Assembly (NCBI GenBank): GCA_013396655.1
Contig: WBMV01005963.1
Coordinates: 186,001 to 250,000, forward strand
Source: Campylorhamphus procurvoides
Lineage: Eukaryota > Chordata > Aves > Passeriformes > Dendrocolaptidae
DNA length: 64,000 nt
Reading direction: 5' to 3'
Part shown: positions 21,030-34,990 of the stretch, in pieces
How positions within the stretch are numbered: the first letter of the stretch is position 1
Layout: each line of letters opens with the position of its first letter
Position numbers and translations under genes: made by a program
The notes under the pieces: model-generated
What the model was told of the DNA's origin: nothing
Databases searched by the model: none
The model's input: only the letters and a program-made list of their open reading frames with translations

Positions 21030-24000
21030 TTTGAGTTAGTTGAAAGAAATAGTCAACATCCTTCAGTGCATACATAATTTTACTGCTATTTTATTTAGGA
21101 AGCATAAAAAGACTAATTCCATTTTGTTGATTGAAAAAGCTACTCAGGGGTACTTCAGTGAGTAATTTACATCCTTGAGCCAGGTACAATCAAAAAGAAA
21201 AGGCCTCATTTTTCCCACATAGGGATTGAAAGAGACTCGCGCAGTTGTTCGAGAAAGCAACTGGGAGTCAAAACTAACTTCCTCTTCTTGGCTCTAGTAC
21301 TGGGTACACGATAGGATATGGGCCAAATCATTAGTATCTCTCTTTTTTAGTTAACCCAGCTACAAAATAGGTATTATTGCTAGCTGTACAGCACACCAGG
21401 TCTGCGAAACGTATTGTTGTCCACCCTGCTATCATGAGTTGAGCTGATGTTCTGTAATTAAAAAAAAAGGGGTGGTACCAGGTACAGTGTTGAACAAAAT
21501 GTCCACTGCAGTAATTTGGGGCTTAGAATAAAGTTCTAATCTGTAGCATTACATTTGGTCATTGCTAGAGCTCACTAGCCTGGGAAAGAGCAAAGTGAGT
21601 CAGATTGTGAAACTATCTTGGGGTGAGATTTGAGTGGAGAGAGGAGGTAGAAGAAAGAAAAAAATAAAAGCTAAATGGAAATTAGGCTTAAACTTTTCAG
21701 CTCCACTGTTTGGATGTGTTTAGCAGTGCTTGTGATGGAAACAGATTAAAGAGATCAGTTTCAGGTTTTGATTTCTAGTTTTTATATAGGAAAGGGGTGA
21801 GCAGCGTGAGAAATGGCAACTGACAGTATTAGTGTTTTCCTTTATGTACAGCACAGTTCACTGGGTGTTTCAAGAAGGAATTTGTCTTCTCTTTTGCATT
21901 CCCACCATATGTAAAAGCTGTCTGTGGCACTTCAGGGAAGGGACAGTATAGGTGTATCACATGCACCTGTAAGAACTATCTTCATACTCTTGTATTCTTT
22001 TGCTTCCTTTTGCAAGCTTCATTAAGTGTTCAGATGCAGGCAGAAAAGCACAAAAAGCAATTTTAAAACATTGAAAAAAAAGACAAGCAGTCAAAGCTTT
22101 TGGCTTAACTATGAGTTTGGAGTTACTTTTAACTATCTTACTGAAGTGAGGCTTGGGAGACGAAATTCTTGTTGCGTGCTCCACAGAGACTTATGTGAGT
22201 CACTAGAAAGTTGGGATGGGACCATAGACAGGAGGCCACTGAAACCTGTGGAACAGTCCTGTAGTCTATCTTTGTGATAGAGTAACTATTGCCAGCTTTG
22301 TCTCTAAAGGGAAATACTCCTTTCTCAGGAATATTCTTCACATGTTCAAACTGTATATTGTAAAATGTAGTAGAGGACCCTATTTCTGATCTCTTATTTT
22401 TTATAGAGAAAAAAGAATCAGAAATAAATCAAAGACAAATGTAATAGTAAATGAGTTGGGAATTCCATTAGCAGAATAGGGTGGTCAGTGCTGGAGATTA
22501 ATAAAACCTGTTGAAATTCCCAAGAATGTACACAGAGCTTAAGTAAAAAAAACCCCAAACATTAAAAAAACTGAAGTAATGACTCCCTCATTCATGATAG
22601 AATTGAAGTCTACATTGGGCTCAAAGTGTTCACAAATTTGTGTTCAAGCTGGACATATCCAAAGCCCCTCTCCTGAAGTCGTCTGGCACATCACTGGCTA
22701 AATACCTAATCTGGAATCTGCTGCTGGATGTGAAAGGTCTCGAATACAGCTGAGAAGGAGGCCTAATGCCTGTGTCCTTTCTAGGGTCCTGCTTCACCTG
22801 TTCCTTTCTCCATTTTCCGGATCTGCAATAATTAGCTGTGCTGCCATGAAGCTTGGCTGAGGGAAAAGCTTTGCTCCTCTTTAGGCCGGAGTGCTGCAGC
22901 AGGGCAAGGGAGAAAATAAAGTGGCCCCTTGAAATGTCAGGTTGCAATCAAGGCTGCAAGTAAATGAGCCGGTCTGGAGTATGTTCAGGCTTCTGCAGTA
23001 GCTCAGGGCTGTCTGCAAAAAATTCCTGCAGTAGAAAATTCACATATTTGGCTCTGGGCTGAGTGTGTGAAATCCTTGCCTGGTTGGAGTCAAATAGCTA
23101 TTCTTTTCAGTGTGGATGCTAAAACCAGTGGTATCTAGCCTCGCATAGCAGTGAGCACATGGACAGACCCAAAAAGGGATCTATAAAGTGTTGCACAAAG
23201 CCTTGGTTGTAGTGGGTGGTTGGGCACATCTGTGCAGTGCTGGAAAACTGGAGTGAAGTTGCCTTGGGTTTTGCCTTGAGAGCGCTTCTCAGCCTCCCCA
23301 GGCATCCTCACTGTAAGGGGAGCCCAGGATCCTAACACATCCTTCTGACCGTGCCTGTGTAAGCCAGGAATGGTAGTGTCCCACCAGGACCTCAGCAGTT
23401 TTCTAGAAATTGGTTCTATCTGGCTTTGGCCAGTGAAGCTGTGCCTGAGCCCCAGGGATGAGCTAGGGAGTCTCCCTGATGTTTTAGGACTATGAGAGGG
23501 GGAGCTGCCCCCTCTGCTCTCCAGCCTGGGTGGCAAAAGTGGTGGGGAAACCTGCCAAGGCATCCCTTTGTACCTTTTTTCATATCTATTGTAGTTGACT
23601 GTTTCACGAGGGAATAGTGTATTTATTTTGCAAGCAATTGGAATTTTCCTGCCTTTTTAAAAACACTATTTTGTTTTCCCCAACGCAGTGAGAAGGATGC
23701 TTGTGACATGGTGGTACATCCTGCAGGCTGGGACTTCTGTGGGAGTTTAATGGCACCACTGGCACACTGTTAGGCTGTGTAAACTGGCCTAGGGTTTGTT
23801 TTAGAAAACTTGCTTTCTTTTTTTTCCCCTCTCTCCGCTCCCTTCTTTTCCCGCCTGCAGACACAAATACATCATTCTTGCAAACGCAACTGTTTAATTT
23901 TAATAACTGGCCTAGAGCTAAAACTGACAGTGGGAGAGGAGCTGTTTGGTTTGCAGTCGCTGACAGCTGGAATAAACTACCTGTTCTTTTGGAAGGGATG

Positions 24001-27000
24001 GACAGGCAGCTTGTTTGGTTTTGAGGACACTTTGATCCCTAAAGAAACTCCTCTCAACAAAAAAAATAATGACTGCAATTGTGGCAGCTCACTGTTACTG
24101 ACTGCTCTTTATATGTAAGGCTTGAAGTATGATGGGGAAATTCTGTGTGCAGACATCTCATGTCTCTCTAGTTCAGACCTTTCTGCTGAGAGCAAGTCCT
24201 CATCCTGAAAGGTCACTTTCACCAGAGCCTGGGAGAGACCCCGAGTCCTGCTAAAATCAGTTTCCTATGATCAAGGTCCCTATCGGAGTGGTTTGACGAG
24301 AGCTCCTTGGAATAGCTAAATGGCTTAGGTTCTCAAAACCCTGCCTTGAAGTGATGAAGGCTGGATAATTAAGTTAGATATTAAATAAGTTTGCAATGAA
24401 TGGTTTTACCTCTGGCTCCTTAAGAAAGTCAGCCTTCTTATTTTGCCAGTTCTCAGAAGAAAATGGCAGCAGTCCCATTTCCTCTTCTCCTCCCTCAGGG
24501 CCTGCCACCCTTTTTATTTCTATTTTTTTCCTCCCAGGGCCATTAGACAACATGCAAATTATTGTTAATAGGGGCAGAACAATACTGCATTCCCAGTGGG
24601 ATTGTTAGGGTCAAAACCATCACATGCCAGCCCTCAGTGTGATACTAATTTTGGCCCTATCTGCTCCAGGGTTTGCAGGTCAAGTGGAATGGGGCTGTGA
24701 TGCACAGATCCAAGCGGGACCTGTCCCTATACCCCCTCCCCTACAGCAGGCTCTGGCCAGGCTGTGCCTGGGGACTCTCCTGATCCCCTGACAAGGCTGG
24801 TGTGCTGCAAGGCACGGGCTCCTTGTGCCACCTTTCCTGTTGGCTCATCAGAGGTCCCTCAGAGGAGACAAGTCGTCCTCAGCCAACCTCTTTCTTGCCT
24901 TCCTTTCCCTGGTGCTCCACATCTTTGTGCTTGAGGAATAAGAAAGCACTTCATGGCTCATTTTGATGTGGGCTCCCACTTGAAATGTGGCCTGGCAGCA
25001 AAAGGGTGGCTGTGGGGCTGGACTCACCAGAGGGCAGCCTGCAGACCACATCCACCCTGAGCTTTGGTGCAGTCTCCAGAGGACAGGGACAGGCTGGGGA
25101 GAGGATGCTCTGCCCCCATGTGTCCCTTCTCTGTCCCAGACCCTTTCTTCCAGGAACCCTGAGAGTTCTTCCATGGAGGGACATGCTGGCGATGAATGTT
25201 TTAACATTGCCTTTATAAACTACATGGACTGTGTGCCACAGTTCAGAGGGCAAGGAAGGGCATCTGTCTTCAGGTCTTGGCCTTGTGCTGGTTTCTGTCT
25301 CTTGCCTTTGCTTTAAAGTCACGGGATTTTGTCTCTGGAGCTGCTGGAAGGAGCATTAAGGCATTTGCAAGGCTCCTTTTGTAACACATTTTACAGGGAA
25401 GTGGTTGGAACTATATTTAAAAGTGAATGTAGGAGAGAAAAGAGAAATATACTTCTGACATCATTGTCTGAAGTAAAAATAGAGTACATTGGATGTCTCT
25501 GTCAAGACTGGGATTGCAAGTTCCCTTTCTCCTACAAGATGTACTGAGGAGAGGCTACCCCTGCTGCAGGGCAGGGGCTGAAACCTCTGCCTTGGTTACA
25601 CTTTTGGAAGTGGCAAGTCCTTGACATCATGTCTGCACCCTGGGTTCTGATGGATAAACAAAATGAAAAAGGAACACATTGGATTTTATAGAGTACTTCA
25701 AGTAGTGGTTTATTTGGGGCTTTTTCCCCCCCTCTCTATTAGACCTTGCCAGGGATTCCATGCACTGCCCAGTGCTGCAGACTCCGAAGTGCTTACCTTT
25801 AAGAGGTAGCAAGAGACTTGCTCAAGACTCTGACTTCCAGGGAAGCAGGATCAGAGGGCTGAAGCAGAAAGTGAAACTCTTGAAAAACAAAAATGCAACA
25901 GAGCAGCCTTCTTTCATTTTCCCAAGTGAGCATAATGCAAAAAGTAAACAGTTGGCACAAATGACTAATGCAGGTTTGCCAGGAGGCTGATCAAAAACAT
26001 ACCGAATTCAGCAGTATGTTTTGCACGAAGTTCAGCAGGTTTTTTGCATCAGACTCGTTGCAAGGTAGGCAAGAATATTTTTTGAAAGAAAAATGCCATT
26101 TGAAAAAATGTGGAAAATTCTCCTGCTCTACCTCCTACATGTTTCTATTGTCAAACAGTCACTGATCTTATTTTAGACTTGACCTTCGTGTTCTTTCCAC
26201 AGCGCACAGGCTGAATGACATGTTATTCAAGTTCTCAGACAATATTATGATATATCTGCTTTTATATTTAGCTGTAACTTTTATTCTCCTTATAAACAAA
26301 TCCACCTAATGCAACCACCACCTATCCAGGGAAAGTATTTCCATTCCCCTTGGCTTAATTTGGACAAATTTGGCATGAAAACATTCAATAGTTCCATAAT
26401 AACCTTTGCAACAGGATGCCTGCTGTGCTGACATGCAGGTCTAGAGCAACTTGTACCATGTGCCAGGAAATTGCATTCTTAAGAAAAATCTAGACATAAA
26501 TTCCGAACAATCAACACTTAAATTTTAAGAAGTCTGGCAGCAAGCTGTATCTGCCTCATGGGTTTTCACTTTAATGACTTTTTACTTTCTGAGCTCTGCC
26601 TCTCTGTCCTTTAAGCAGACTGTATGCCCCCGGTCCAAGCAAGCTGAGCTCTGAGGAGTGGAGAGAGGGGGCAATTAGCTGCTTCTCCCTTGTTGTTCTT
26701 GTGTGCCTGTGTGCTCCAGAACTGCACCTTGACACATCAGGAGAGTGATTTCTTACCAAATGAAAGCACAGCTTAGCTGGAAGCCACACAAATGGGCATT
26801 TAGCTCTCAGTGGGCATTTACATAATGGGGTTGCAGCACAATTCAGCCTTGCCTTCCAGCCTGCTGGGCTGGAAAGAGGATGGGAAGAGGCAGAAATACC
26901 ACCAGACCCAGCTATCCTAGATCAGCTAAAGGCAACCTTACTCTGGGATAGGCCAGTTTGCTGCAATGTGGGGGGACTGAAGAACGGACTGACTCCAGGG

Positions 27001-30000
27001 GGAGAGAATGTTTTCCCTGCCTTGAGGTCTCTAAGCTCTTTGTTCTTCTTGTTCCTCTCACTGGAAGTGGAGCAAGGCAAGGGCATTGTATGGATGCCCA
27101 TCTTCCAGAACTGCTGCCAGCTTGGATGAAGGCTCCAGGACTCTAAAACATTCCCCAAACCTCCCTTGTTCCTACTTAAGGGAACAACAGCATGGCTGGA
27201 AGACCTTTGAGTGGCTCTCTGCCAAGACCTCCTAGATGTGCATCAAATGTTACATCATGAAGAAAAGGGTGGTTGTAGATGGAAGCAACTCCATCCCTGA
27301 GCTTTGCCACCAGGAGATTGCAGGAAAAACACACACGGTTCCTCAGGAAAGAAAAGATCCCCTGTTTTTTGTGGTGAGTTCAGTAAAGCAGTAGGCCAAT
27401 TTAATCAGCAAAACATTAAATGGGATTCTAGGAGGAGGAAGGGGTGGGGAGGGGTGTTCCATGGATATGAACTCGAGGCAGAATGAAGGGCTGTGAAACC
27501 GTGTGAACTGAACCCCATCAGGGAAGGCTTACTAAAACTTGAGCCAGGAGAAATTATAGAATTCTATAAATAGCTAAATTGAAAATTGAATGCATTTGTG
27601 TGTGAGGATTCACACATCCATCTCTGAGGTCGTGTGTGTAAAAGAAATACAGTAGTACTTCATATGTTGGGTTTTTATTTTTTTTAAGTAGTGGAAAACG
27701 TTTTAATGATTTTTTTTTTTTTATTTTTTCCTGGAGACAGTACATTATGTTCTGTCCTTGGGGCCAAAAACACAAAGTGCCTATTTTCATGAGAAATCCT
27801 ACAGAAGGAGGAAGGGAAAGTATTATGCAGTGTAACAAGGGTATAGTAGCCATTCCACAGTGATTACACATCCAAGCAAAGCCTGCGCTAGAATACTCAA
27901 AAATATATTAGAAGCGGAAAACAAGATGTGTGAAGTGCTTCCTATTCCCTCCCCACACTCCAAGCAAGCAAGGGAGGTGGTCATGGAGTTTAAATTTAAC
28001 CCTTTGTATATGATAATAAGACTGTATTTTGGTGTCAGTCAATAAGCGTGTTATGTACACACTAGATTGAGGACTTCCTCTGCTTATTAGTTTTGCTCTC
28101 TCAGAACTTTAAGTTATTTTCAGTATGTTAAAATAGTCCAGACACAAACCAGAAGTGACTGGAAGCACTAAATAATGTAGGAGACTTTCAAGAATTACAG
28201 TAGTTGAAATGAATCCCAGCCTGAACGGCTCCTTAATTAAAGTACAAAAATGTTTTTAGTTTTATACCAATAATTTGTGATTCAAAGTCTGACCCCCCCC
28301 ATTACCTTTTAATACCTTTCATTCATACCGTGATGGTCAAATGATGAATGGAATCAGCCTTCTGAAAAGAAAAATGGCAGTTTTCCATATAGAATTCAAA
28401 TGAATTAAAGAATCTGTGCAGTTGTTCAATTTGATTTAAGAGCAAGATGCAGTCTGGACTGTAATGCCCTCATACCACGGGGGAATCAAATTTGTATTCG
28501 AGTCTCCTTTGCCGGCTTGTTTAATCGTTTATGATAACATCAGTAGCTTGGTAAATGATGTAATGGGAGTTAAATCAGGATGACCAACATAAACATCTGT
28601 CAGTGCATGTGAACATTTGATGTATGACCCCAGGGCCCAGTGCAGCAGTCAGTATCTTGGCAAACAGTCCTTGGACGTCAGCATCACTCGAGGTTGCAGG
28701 ATCGCTCGCTGGAGAGGATTCATGCCGTCTACTTTGTGCTGCTGGCCAGGAACCGGGTATGTGATCTGGCTGCTCGGTGTCGGGTGTACCACTTGGCAGC
28801 AGGTGCCCTCCTCACTGTGGGCAGAGCTCACCCCAGTGCGGAGGGTCAGGGCAAGGCATCGTTCTGCCCAGAGAGCCTCAGCCGGCATTAGGTGATGAGC
28901 AGGCTTGTGCTGGTCCTGGGAAATGCAGGAGAGTTTTACAGAGATAACTGATGTCATTCTGGCTTGCCTTGTGGGCTGAGACACACAGTCCAATTTGTAC
29001 CCAAAACATCACCCTTAGTGCTTTGTGAACGTAATTTCAGAGGAGTAATTTACTAGGCTTGGATTATACTGCTGTTATTTTCATTCAAAATCATCTTGTC
29101 ATCATGTTCTTGCATGGATTTGTAATTTTCTGAAAGTAAGCTGGCTGTTACGTTCATGTTCCTCATTAAACTTTTTTTAATTTTTTTTTTTTTAATGAGA
29201 GTCATGTGGGAACATAGCAGTAGCTACTGCAGACAAACATGGACGTTATTGGATGTGTATGCCCTCTGCACAAATGGACTGAAAGGACCTGAAAAAAAAA
29301 ACAGATGTGTTGTAGAGGAAGGGCAGAGCTGAGGGAACTCTGCCTGTTCCATTTTGGGTTAAATTGTTCTTTGGAGGCAAAATCTGTGTTGCAAAGGTAA
29401 CACAGGTGAGAAATGCCACAATGATGGGTACAGGGGGATGGACACCTGTGGCTCCTTGGGCATCATTGGGAGCCTCAGCATGAGCAGTGGCTGGACATGA
29501 AACCATGGTTGGTCCTGTGTGCCTGCCCGCTCTTGAGAGCGGCTTTGCTCTAGCATGTGGAGATACAGGAAAACTCTTCCCATTCATGCTGTGTCCTTGC
29601 TGTCATACATGTGATTGCCTTCACACAAAAAATAGTCATATTTAGCTGTTTGACTTCTTTTTAATCCCTTCAAGATACTGCACGCTCATAATTGACTTCA
29701 ATAGGAGTCTTTTATTGGTCTTGAGTAAGCACATGAAGTTGTAGAACCTATACTTCTCATTGCCATGACTTTCCAAAAGAGAGCTGGCAGCACCCTCAGT
29801 TTTTATTACAGATATAATAGAGACTCTGTGTGCAACAAGAAGGAATAAGTTATATATTCCATAGTTATTAGGATTTTTTTTGTAGAGGAGATGCAAGCCA
29901 TTCAGAAGCTTCATTACTTCAAAATAAAGTTATAGAAATGAATATAAATGCAAGCTAAGATATTTTATCTCTTTCAAGAGGCACTGCCAGCTTTAAAAAA

Positions 30001-33000
30001 AAAAAGAATTAGCTGGATATGTTAAAATTAAAAGTGCTGGAACAAGACACAGTTGTTTGAAATGAGAAGGAAGACTGGAAGAAAAACCCACCCCTCCTCA
30101 CCCGCAGTTCTGCACACATGCACCACACATGCCCAATTTGGTTTTTAAAAGTATGCTGTCAAGTGAATACTGTCATGTTCCCTGTTTAATCAGTTTCCTC
30201 TTCTATTTGTGCACTGTTGTATATTAAAGGAAATCTGCTTGTAAAGTCAGGCTTTTTAATAATTCATTCAAAAATGATTAGAGTTCAAGGGGAAAGTTGT
30301 TCCTTTAAATGACTGAATCAAACAGAAAAAAAACCATGGGTAGCAGAGGTTGAAATTCACTTCTGCCTGGATTATGTATGGTGTATTTAAATTCCATGTT
30401 CAGATCTAACAATGCGGCTTAAAGTAGAATGTCTGTAGTTATTTATTTGGGTCCTCCTTTATCCCCTGTTTGGGAAAATTTTGTTTGTTCTGAATCTTCA
30501 AAGGTGCTTTCTTAGGCAGTAAGATAAGAAAGATGGTTTTTTATTTTGGTCTTAACATATACTGTGTCTTCCCAAAACAGGCTGAAAAATCCCAGTTGGA
30601 ATCATTTTTGCCGGTGGTAATTCTCATCTTCTCTTCAGTCTGTGCTCTATAAAGTAACCCAGTAGCATCCCTGGGGAATGGTCCTTATTCTGAGCTGGGT
30701 GCTGGGCTGGCAGGGGGTGTGGTAGGAGTGGAGGGATGGTGTGAGGGAGCTAATGGGTGGGATAGCAGGGCGCAGGACCAGCCAGGCTTCAGCCCTTTGG
30801 GGATTGTGCCTGTGCCCTGGGAAAGTGCTTGCAGTGGGGTTTTTATTTAATGTTTTCCCTCCTTTCTCTTGTGCAACAAAACAACTACCAAGGGCCTGAA
30901 TTCAACAATGTGTTTAGACCAGAAATTTCCCTTTGAAATCCCTGTCAGCACTTTCCCAACCTTAGCTAAAGCAATGAAACAACAGAGCATGGGGACACTG
31001 AAGCAGAGATGAGAGCCTGTGCATTGTACTGACTCTGGTCTCCAGAACTGTCAACGTGGCCTCAGAAAGCCTCTTTTTATTAATGAGAATGTTTCCTTCA
31101 ACTGCTTTGCTTTCCAGAAGCAACCTAACCAGCTGTGACCTGCATTTCCAGTATTCGCTGGGGGCTAGTTTTACAAGTGCTGCTTAGAGAATGGTGAAAC
31201 ATGGTGAGACACAGTCACTTTTCCATTTCAGGGAGGCTCAGATGGGGTGGTCTGCATTTTCCCCATGCAAATCTAGTATGTTTGCCTGTGGTTGGGATGG
31301 GTGCCATCCTTGGGGATGCTGCCATGCCTTGCACTTGGTCTCTTGTCCTCCCAAAGCCGTTCTTGAATGAGTGGAGCAGTGACATCCAAGTCGCTCAAGT
31401 GTGATGATGCCACTTAGATGCAGCTGAAGTCCAAAAGGTGATGAAGGTGTGAAGAGTAAGAGAGATAGCACTTGTCAAATAACACTCTGGGCAACAAAGC
31501 CAAGGATATTTATAGGTCAGTGTCACACATCTGGTCAGGAACGCCTTGGTCATGGGAATACATCATCTCATTTCTTGATCTGGAACGGCCTTAATCCAGG
31601 CCCCTGGTATCATAAGATGGTCGATGTCTAAACTTTAGATGTCTCAGCACGGGAAGGAGTTTGATAAATTCCAGAAGCATCACTGGCATGTATCCACCAT
31701 GTGTGAAATGCTGTTGTTAATGACAGAGAGACCCATGGACGAGTGGGGTCCATGATTTTCCTGGAGGAATGGACAAGTGGCAGCTGGCTGTGGCCTGCAG
31801 GCAAATAACTAGTTTGATGCTAGGTACGGTACCAGCAGATGGTGCTGAAGAATGGATAGCACACTTCCCAGGTTTTCTGAGGACCCTTAAAGACTTCTTG
31901 GGGGTGTTTTGCTAGCTCCTTGCACAGAAATGGTGTCATCATCTGGGCACAGCCTGGGCCCTGAGGTCTGAGCCAGACAGGTCATTGAGTACATCATAAC
32001 TTTGGTTTCTCCTGCTACATCGAAGATGTTGCATGTTTCAAAATTGTGCCTCTTGCTAGTGTGACATTTCCTCTACACTGGTTACTCACTGGCGGTAAAG
32101 CAGCATTGTTATAGCGACTTATCATAACACCCAACAGCTGCTCGTTTTCATCGAAAGGCCAGTGTTTATTGTCCTTCTGCTATTGCTCTGCACTCTTGTG
32201 TCATGTACTGCGTTTGTCTCAGAAGGTCTGCAATCCTTGTGGGTGTGATCCCAGTCCCAGCAGGCTCTCGCTTGACCTTGGTACAATTTGAGTCAGATTT
32301 GAAGCTGTCTTTTTTCACCTCGGGTTGTGTCCTACTTGCTGCAGATCAGAATTACTGGAGTTCATAACCGAGTAGGCCATTGCTATAATGTTTTCCATTT
32401 GAAGTAGGAAACTGTCTGAATGAGTGGGAAAAAAAAGTAGAATTTGAAATTGTTTCATGAAAAATAGATTCTATATTTTACAAGTATAATTATGACTGAT
32501 TTTCCAGTTTTAGCTTTATGTGCTTTTAATGTTGAATCTAAATTAGGACACAGGAAAAGGATGGTCTATCTTCAAAGAAACATTGAAGCTGATTGTGTTC
32601 TTCAGATTCACGGAAAACAGCTGTGGGTGTAGCAGCAGCTCTCAAGCTCTCTTCCATGCTAGCATACAAGATGTGGGTGCAAGCTGGATAAATCTGCTGT
32701 GTGGGAGTTTCGAGGAGAGCTTGATAAAGCTGGTTGGCAAAATTTCCACCAGAGCTGTAGAGTGGTGAAGGCAGGACCTTTTATAGTGTGTGAGCCAGGG
32801 GAAATGGATAGGAGGAAAGGCATCCCACATCCTCCTCATGCAACTACAAAACCTCTGATTTTCATGGACAGGCCACATTGCACAGATGGATGAATGCATT
32901 CTTTTTCATTGCTGCCTGCCCATTAAGAAAAGCTTCTTTAAGTACATAGTTATTGTTCCTTTGATTGAAAGACAACCCTGTGGATGTATATATATGACCA

Positions 33001-34930
33001 AAAATGGAAGGTGATGCCACAGGGAGAGCTCCACAGAGACTCTGGGAAATGCATGGTGGTTCTGCCAGAAGAGACTCTGGTCTTTGATCTTTAAGGTTTT
33101 GTGGTGACTGTTCTGATTTCCTAACAGCTTTTTATACAGCTCATCCAGCAGAGTTAGTTAATGTCTGCTATTCGTATTTGGTACCCAGTGACCTGTTCAT
33201 AGGTGGCTAACATATCTCACTAATCTATAGCTTGACATTTTTGATGCTGCAGATTTCCCATGATTTCTCTACTCACATGTTATTCAGAAATAGGTATGGA
33301 CGAGCAGCTGCTCCTGAATGAGTCCATGAACTGGTAGGTTATTTTGTTGTGTTTTTTTTTTTGGAAAGAGGTGGCATTGCTCCTGATCAGTCTTCAGGGT
33401 ATTGCAGCATTGGTTTTGGCTGCACTGTTATTGCAGCAAAGAGTGGCAACTCATGGAAGAATTCAGAAATAGCTGCGTGTCAGTAACCCCACATGAAGCC
33501 AAGCTCTGTTCTTTCAGAGGGTTCTGTGGATGTGCTGCAGGGCTTGGTTTGGGGCTGCTGAAGACCTGTCTTCACAGTTTGTTTTACATAGTGGTTGTCT
33601 CACTGGTGACTTCAGAAACATTTAGCTTGGCATGCAAACTGAACAAGCTTTGTTTAAATAACCAAACAGGTACAGAAGGCTATTTGATGTTTGGATTTGT
33701 TAGCAAATGATGTTGAGTAGATATTTTCAGCAAAGTCTTTGTAGGTTTCCTACTGCTTCAAAGTACAAATTCAGAGATCAGCGTTGGTTTGAGAATATTG
33801 AAAGTACAGGGGTGCAAGTGCTCATATGTGAAGTGATGTAGTTTTGTTTGGGCAAGTAGCTATTTGCTGGCTTGCCATTGGTAACAGGAGCAATAGCTGG
33901 ACCTTGCAAAAACATGTGTTTCTCTTCTAAGAAGCTCCAGCCCTCTCAGCAAATGATAAAAAAATTAGAAAACATCCTCATTGTTTTGTTGTTATGGATT
34001 TCATTGGCACCTGGAAGAAGAATGCAGTTCATGGTTTAAAACCTCTCCAGTCTCCCTTCCAGCATGAGCTGGTTGAGGTTTCTGAAAGAGGTTCTCTTCA
34101 TGTGGATATCTAGACAAGTCCTGCAGCCCATCTGCTTGTTTCAAAGCTGAAAAATGCAAGAAATCATTTTGAGGGGTATTCATGCTACCTAATTTGCATT
34201 ATACCTTCCCTCTGGCCAGGCTGCAGTGCCTTTGCTGACACTGGGGCTATGGGAGAGTGACTGCTGAGCTTCCCCAGAGCTGCTCACCCTGGCCCTGGGC
34301 AATGGTCAGACCCTGCGGGCTGCATTTCTACCCCAAAAGCCAAGAGTATTTATGTGACTTCTTCTGCAGCAAATTACAGTATTTCAGTACAGTACTTTGA
34401 ATTACTCTTTGTCTTTTCGGGCTTGCAAGTTACTGAGACGTAGGAAGCTTTCTTGTTTATTGTTCCCTCCCTCACTTTCACATGACTTTTTATTGAAGAC
34501 CCGAGCACTTCTTCAGCAGAGTGTTAGATTCAACATTCTTTTTAAATTAAATGGGCTGGGGTGACCTAATCAAATGGTAGCTGGTTGACCACAGGAATGG
34601 GAACCACGATACTCTGTAATCTAGTTTAACATTTATTCACTCTTTGACCTTAGACAAACAGCTTAGTTGCTGCAAAATGGGGATGATAATTCCTTTGAAA
34701 TGTTGACAGAAAGTTGAATAAATAAACAAGTTTTACTCTCTGTGGGTCAGGCAGTCTTATTTTCAAAGGGATTTCAGAGATTTCATTCTTTTAAATGGCT
34801 TTGGAGTAAAGGGATGTAGCACAGGCGTCTGGCTCACCAAGGACTTATCGTGTTTTCCAGTGTTGATCCCCATACCTCAGCTTTCTGTCAGGTTTGTGTG
34901 TATGTGGTTGTGTTGCAGGATGGACTGAGG
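21030..34930. other. BCL2 intron segment, no gene seen
   Basis: This is mostly unique sequence. Simple tracts include T runs near 27709-27721 and 29168-29193. A CpG-enriched patch at 28675-28885 is listed separately. The longest ORFs (for example 142 codons on the minus strand at 23135-23563) have no recognisable homology and appear to be chance open frames in GC-richer stretches. Confidence 0.6.
28675..28885. other. CpG-enriched patch within the BCL2 intron
   Basis: Eleven CpG dinucleotides are counted in about 210 bases, while flanking kilobases have very few. Two overlapping + strand frames are open across it (28617-28895 and 28640-28891), but neither resembles a known protein. It could be an enhancer, an unannotated exon or promoter, or an old CpG-rich insertion. 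None of these is proven. Confidence 0.4.
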
Positions 34931-34937
34931 GATCCAT

Positions 34938-34990
34938 GATGGTTGGGCTGGGTAATCTTGGACACCTTTTCCAACCTGTGATTCTATGAC
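34938..34990 (+). mobile_element. CR1 LINE 3' tail fragment
   Basis: The sequence ATGGTTGGGCTGGGTAATCT, then TTTTCCAACCTGTGATTCTATGA, matches the CR1 3' end including the ATTCTATGA terminal motif. It is a truncated copy of about 53 bases in the same orientation as BCL2. Confidence 0.85.
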
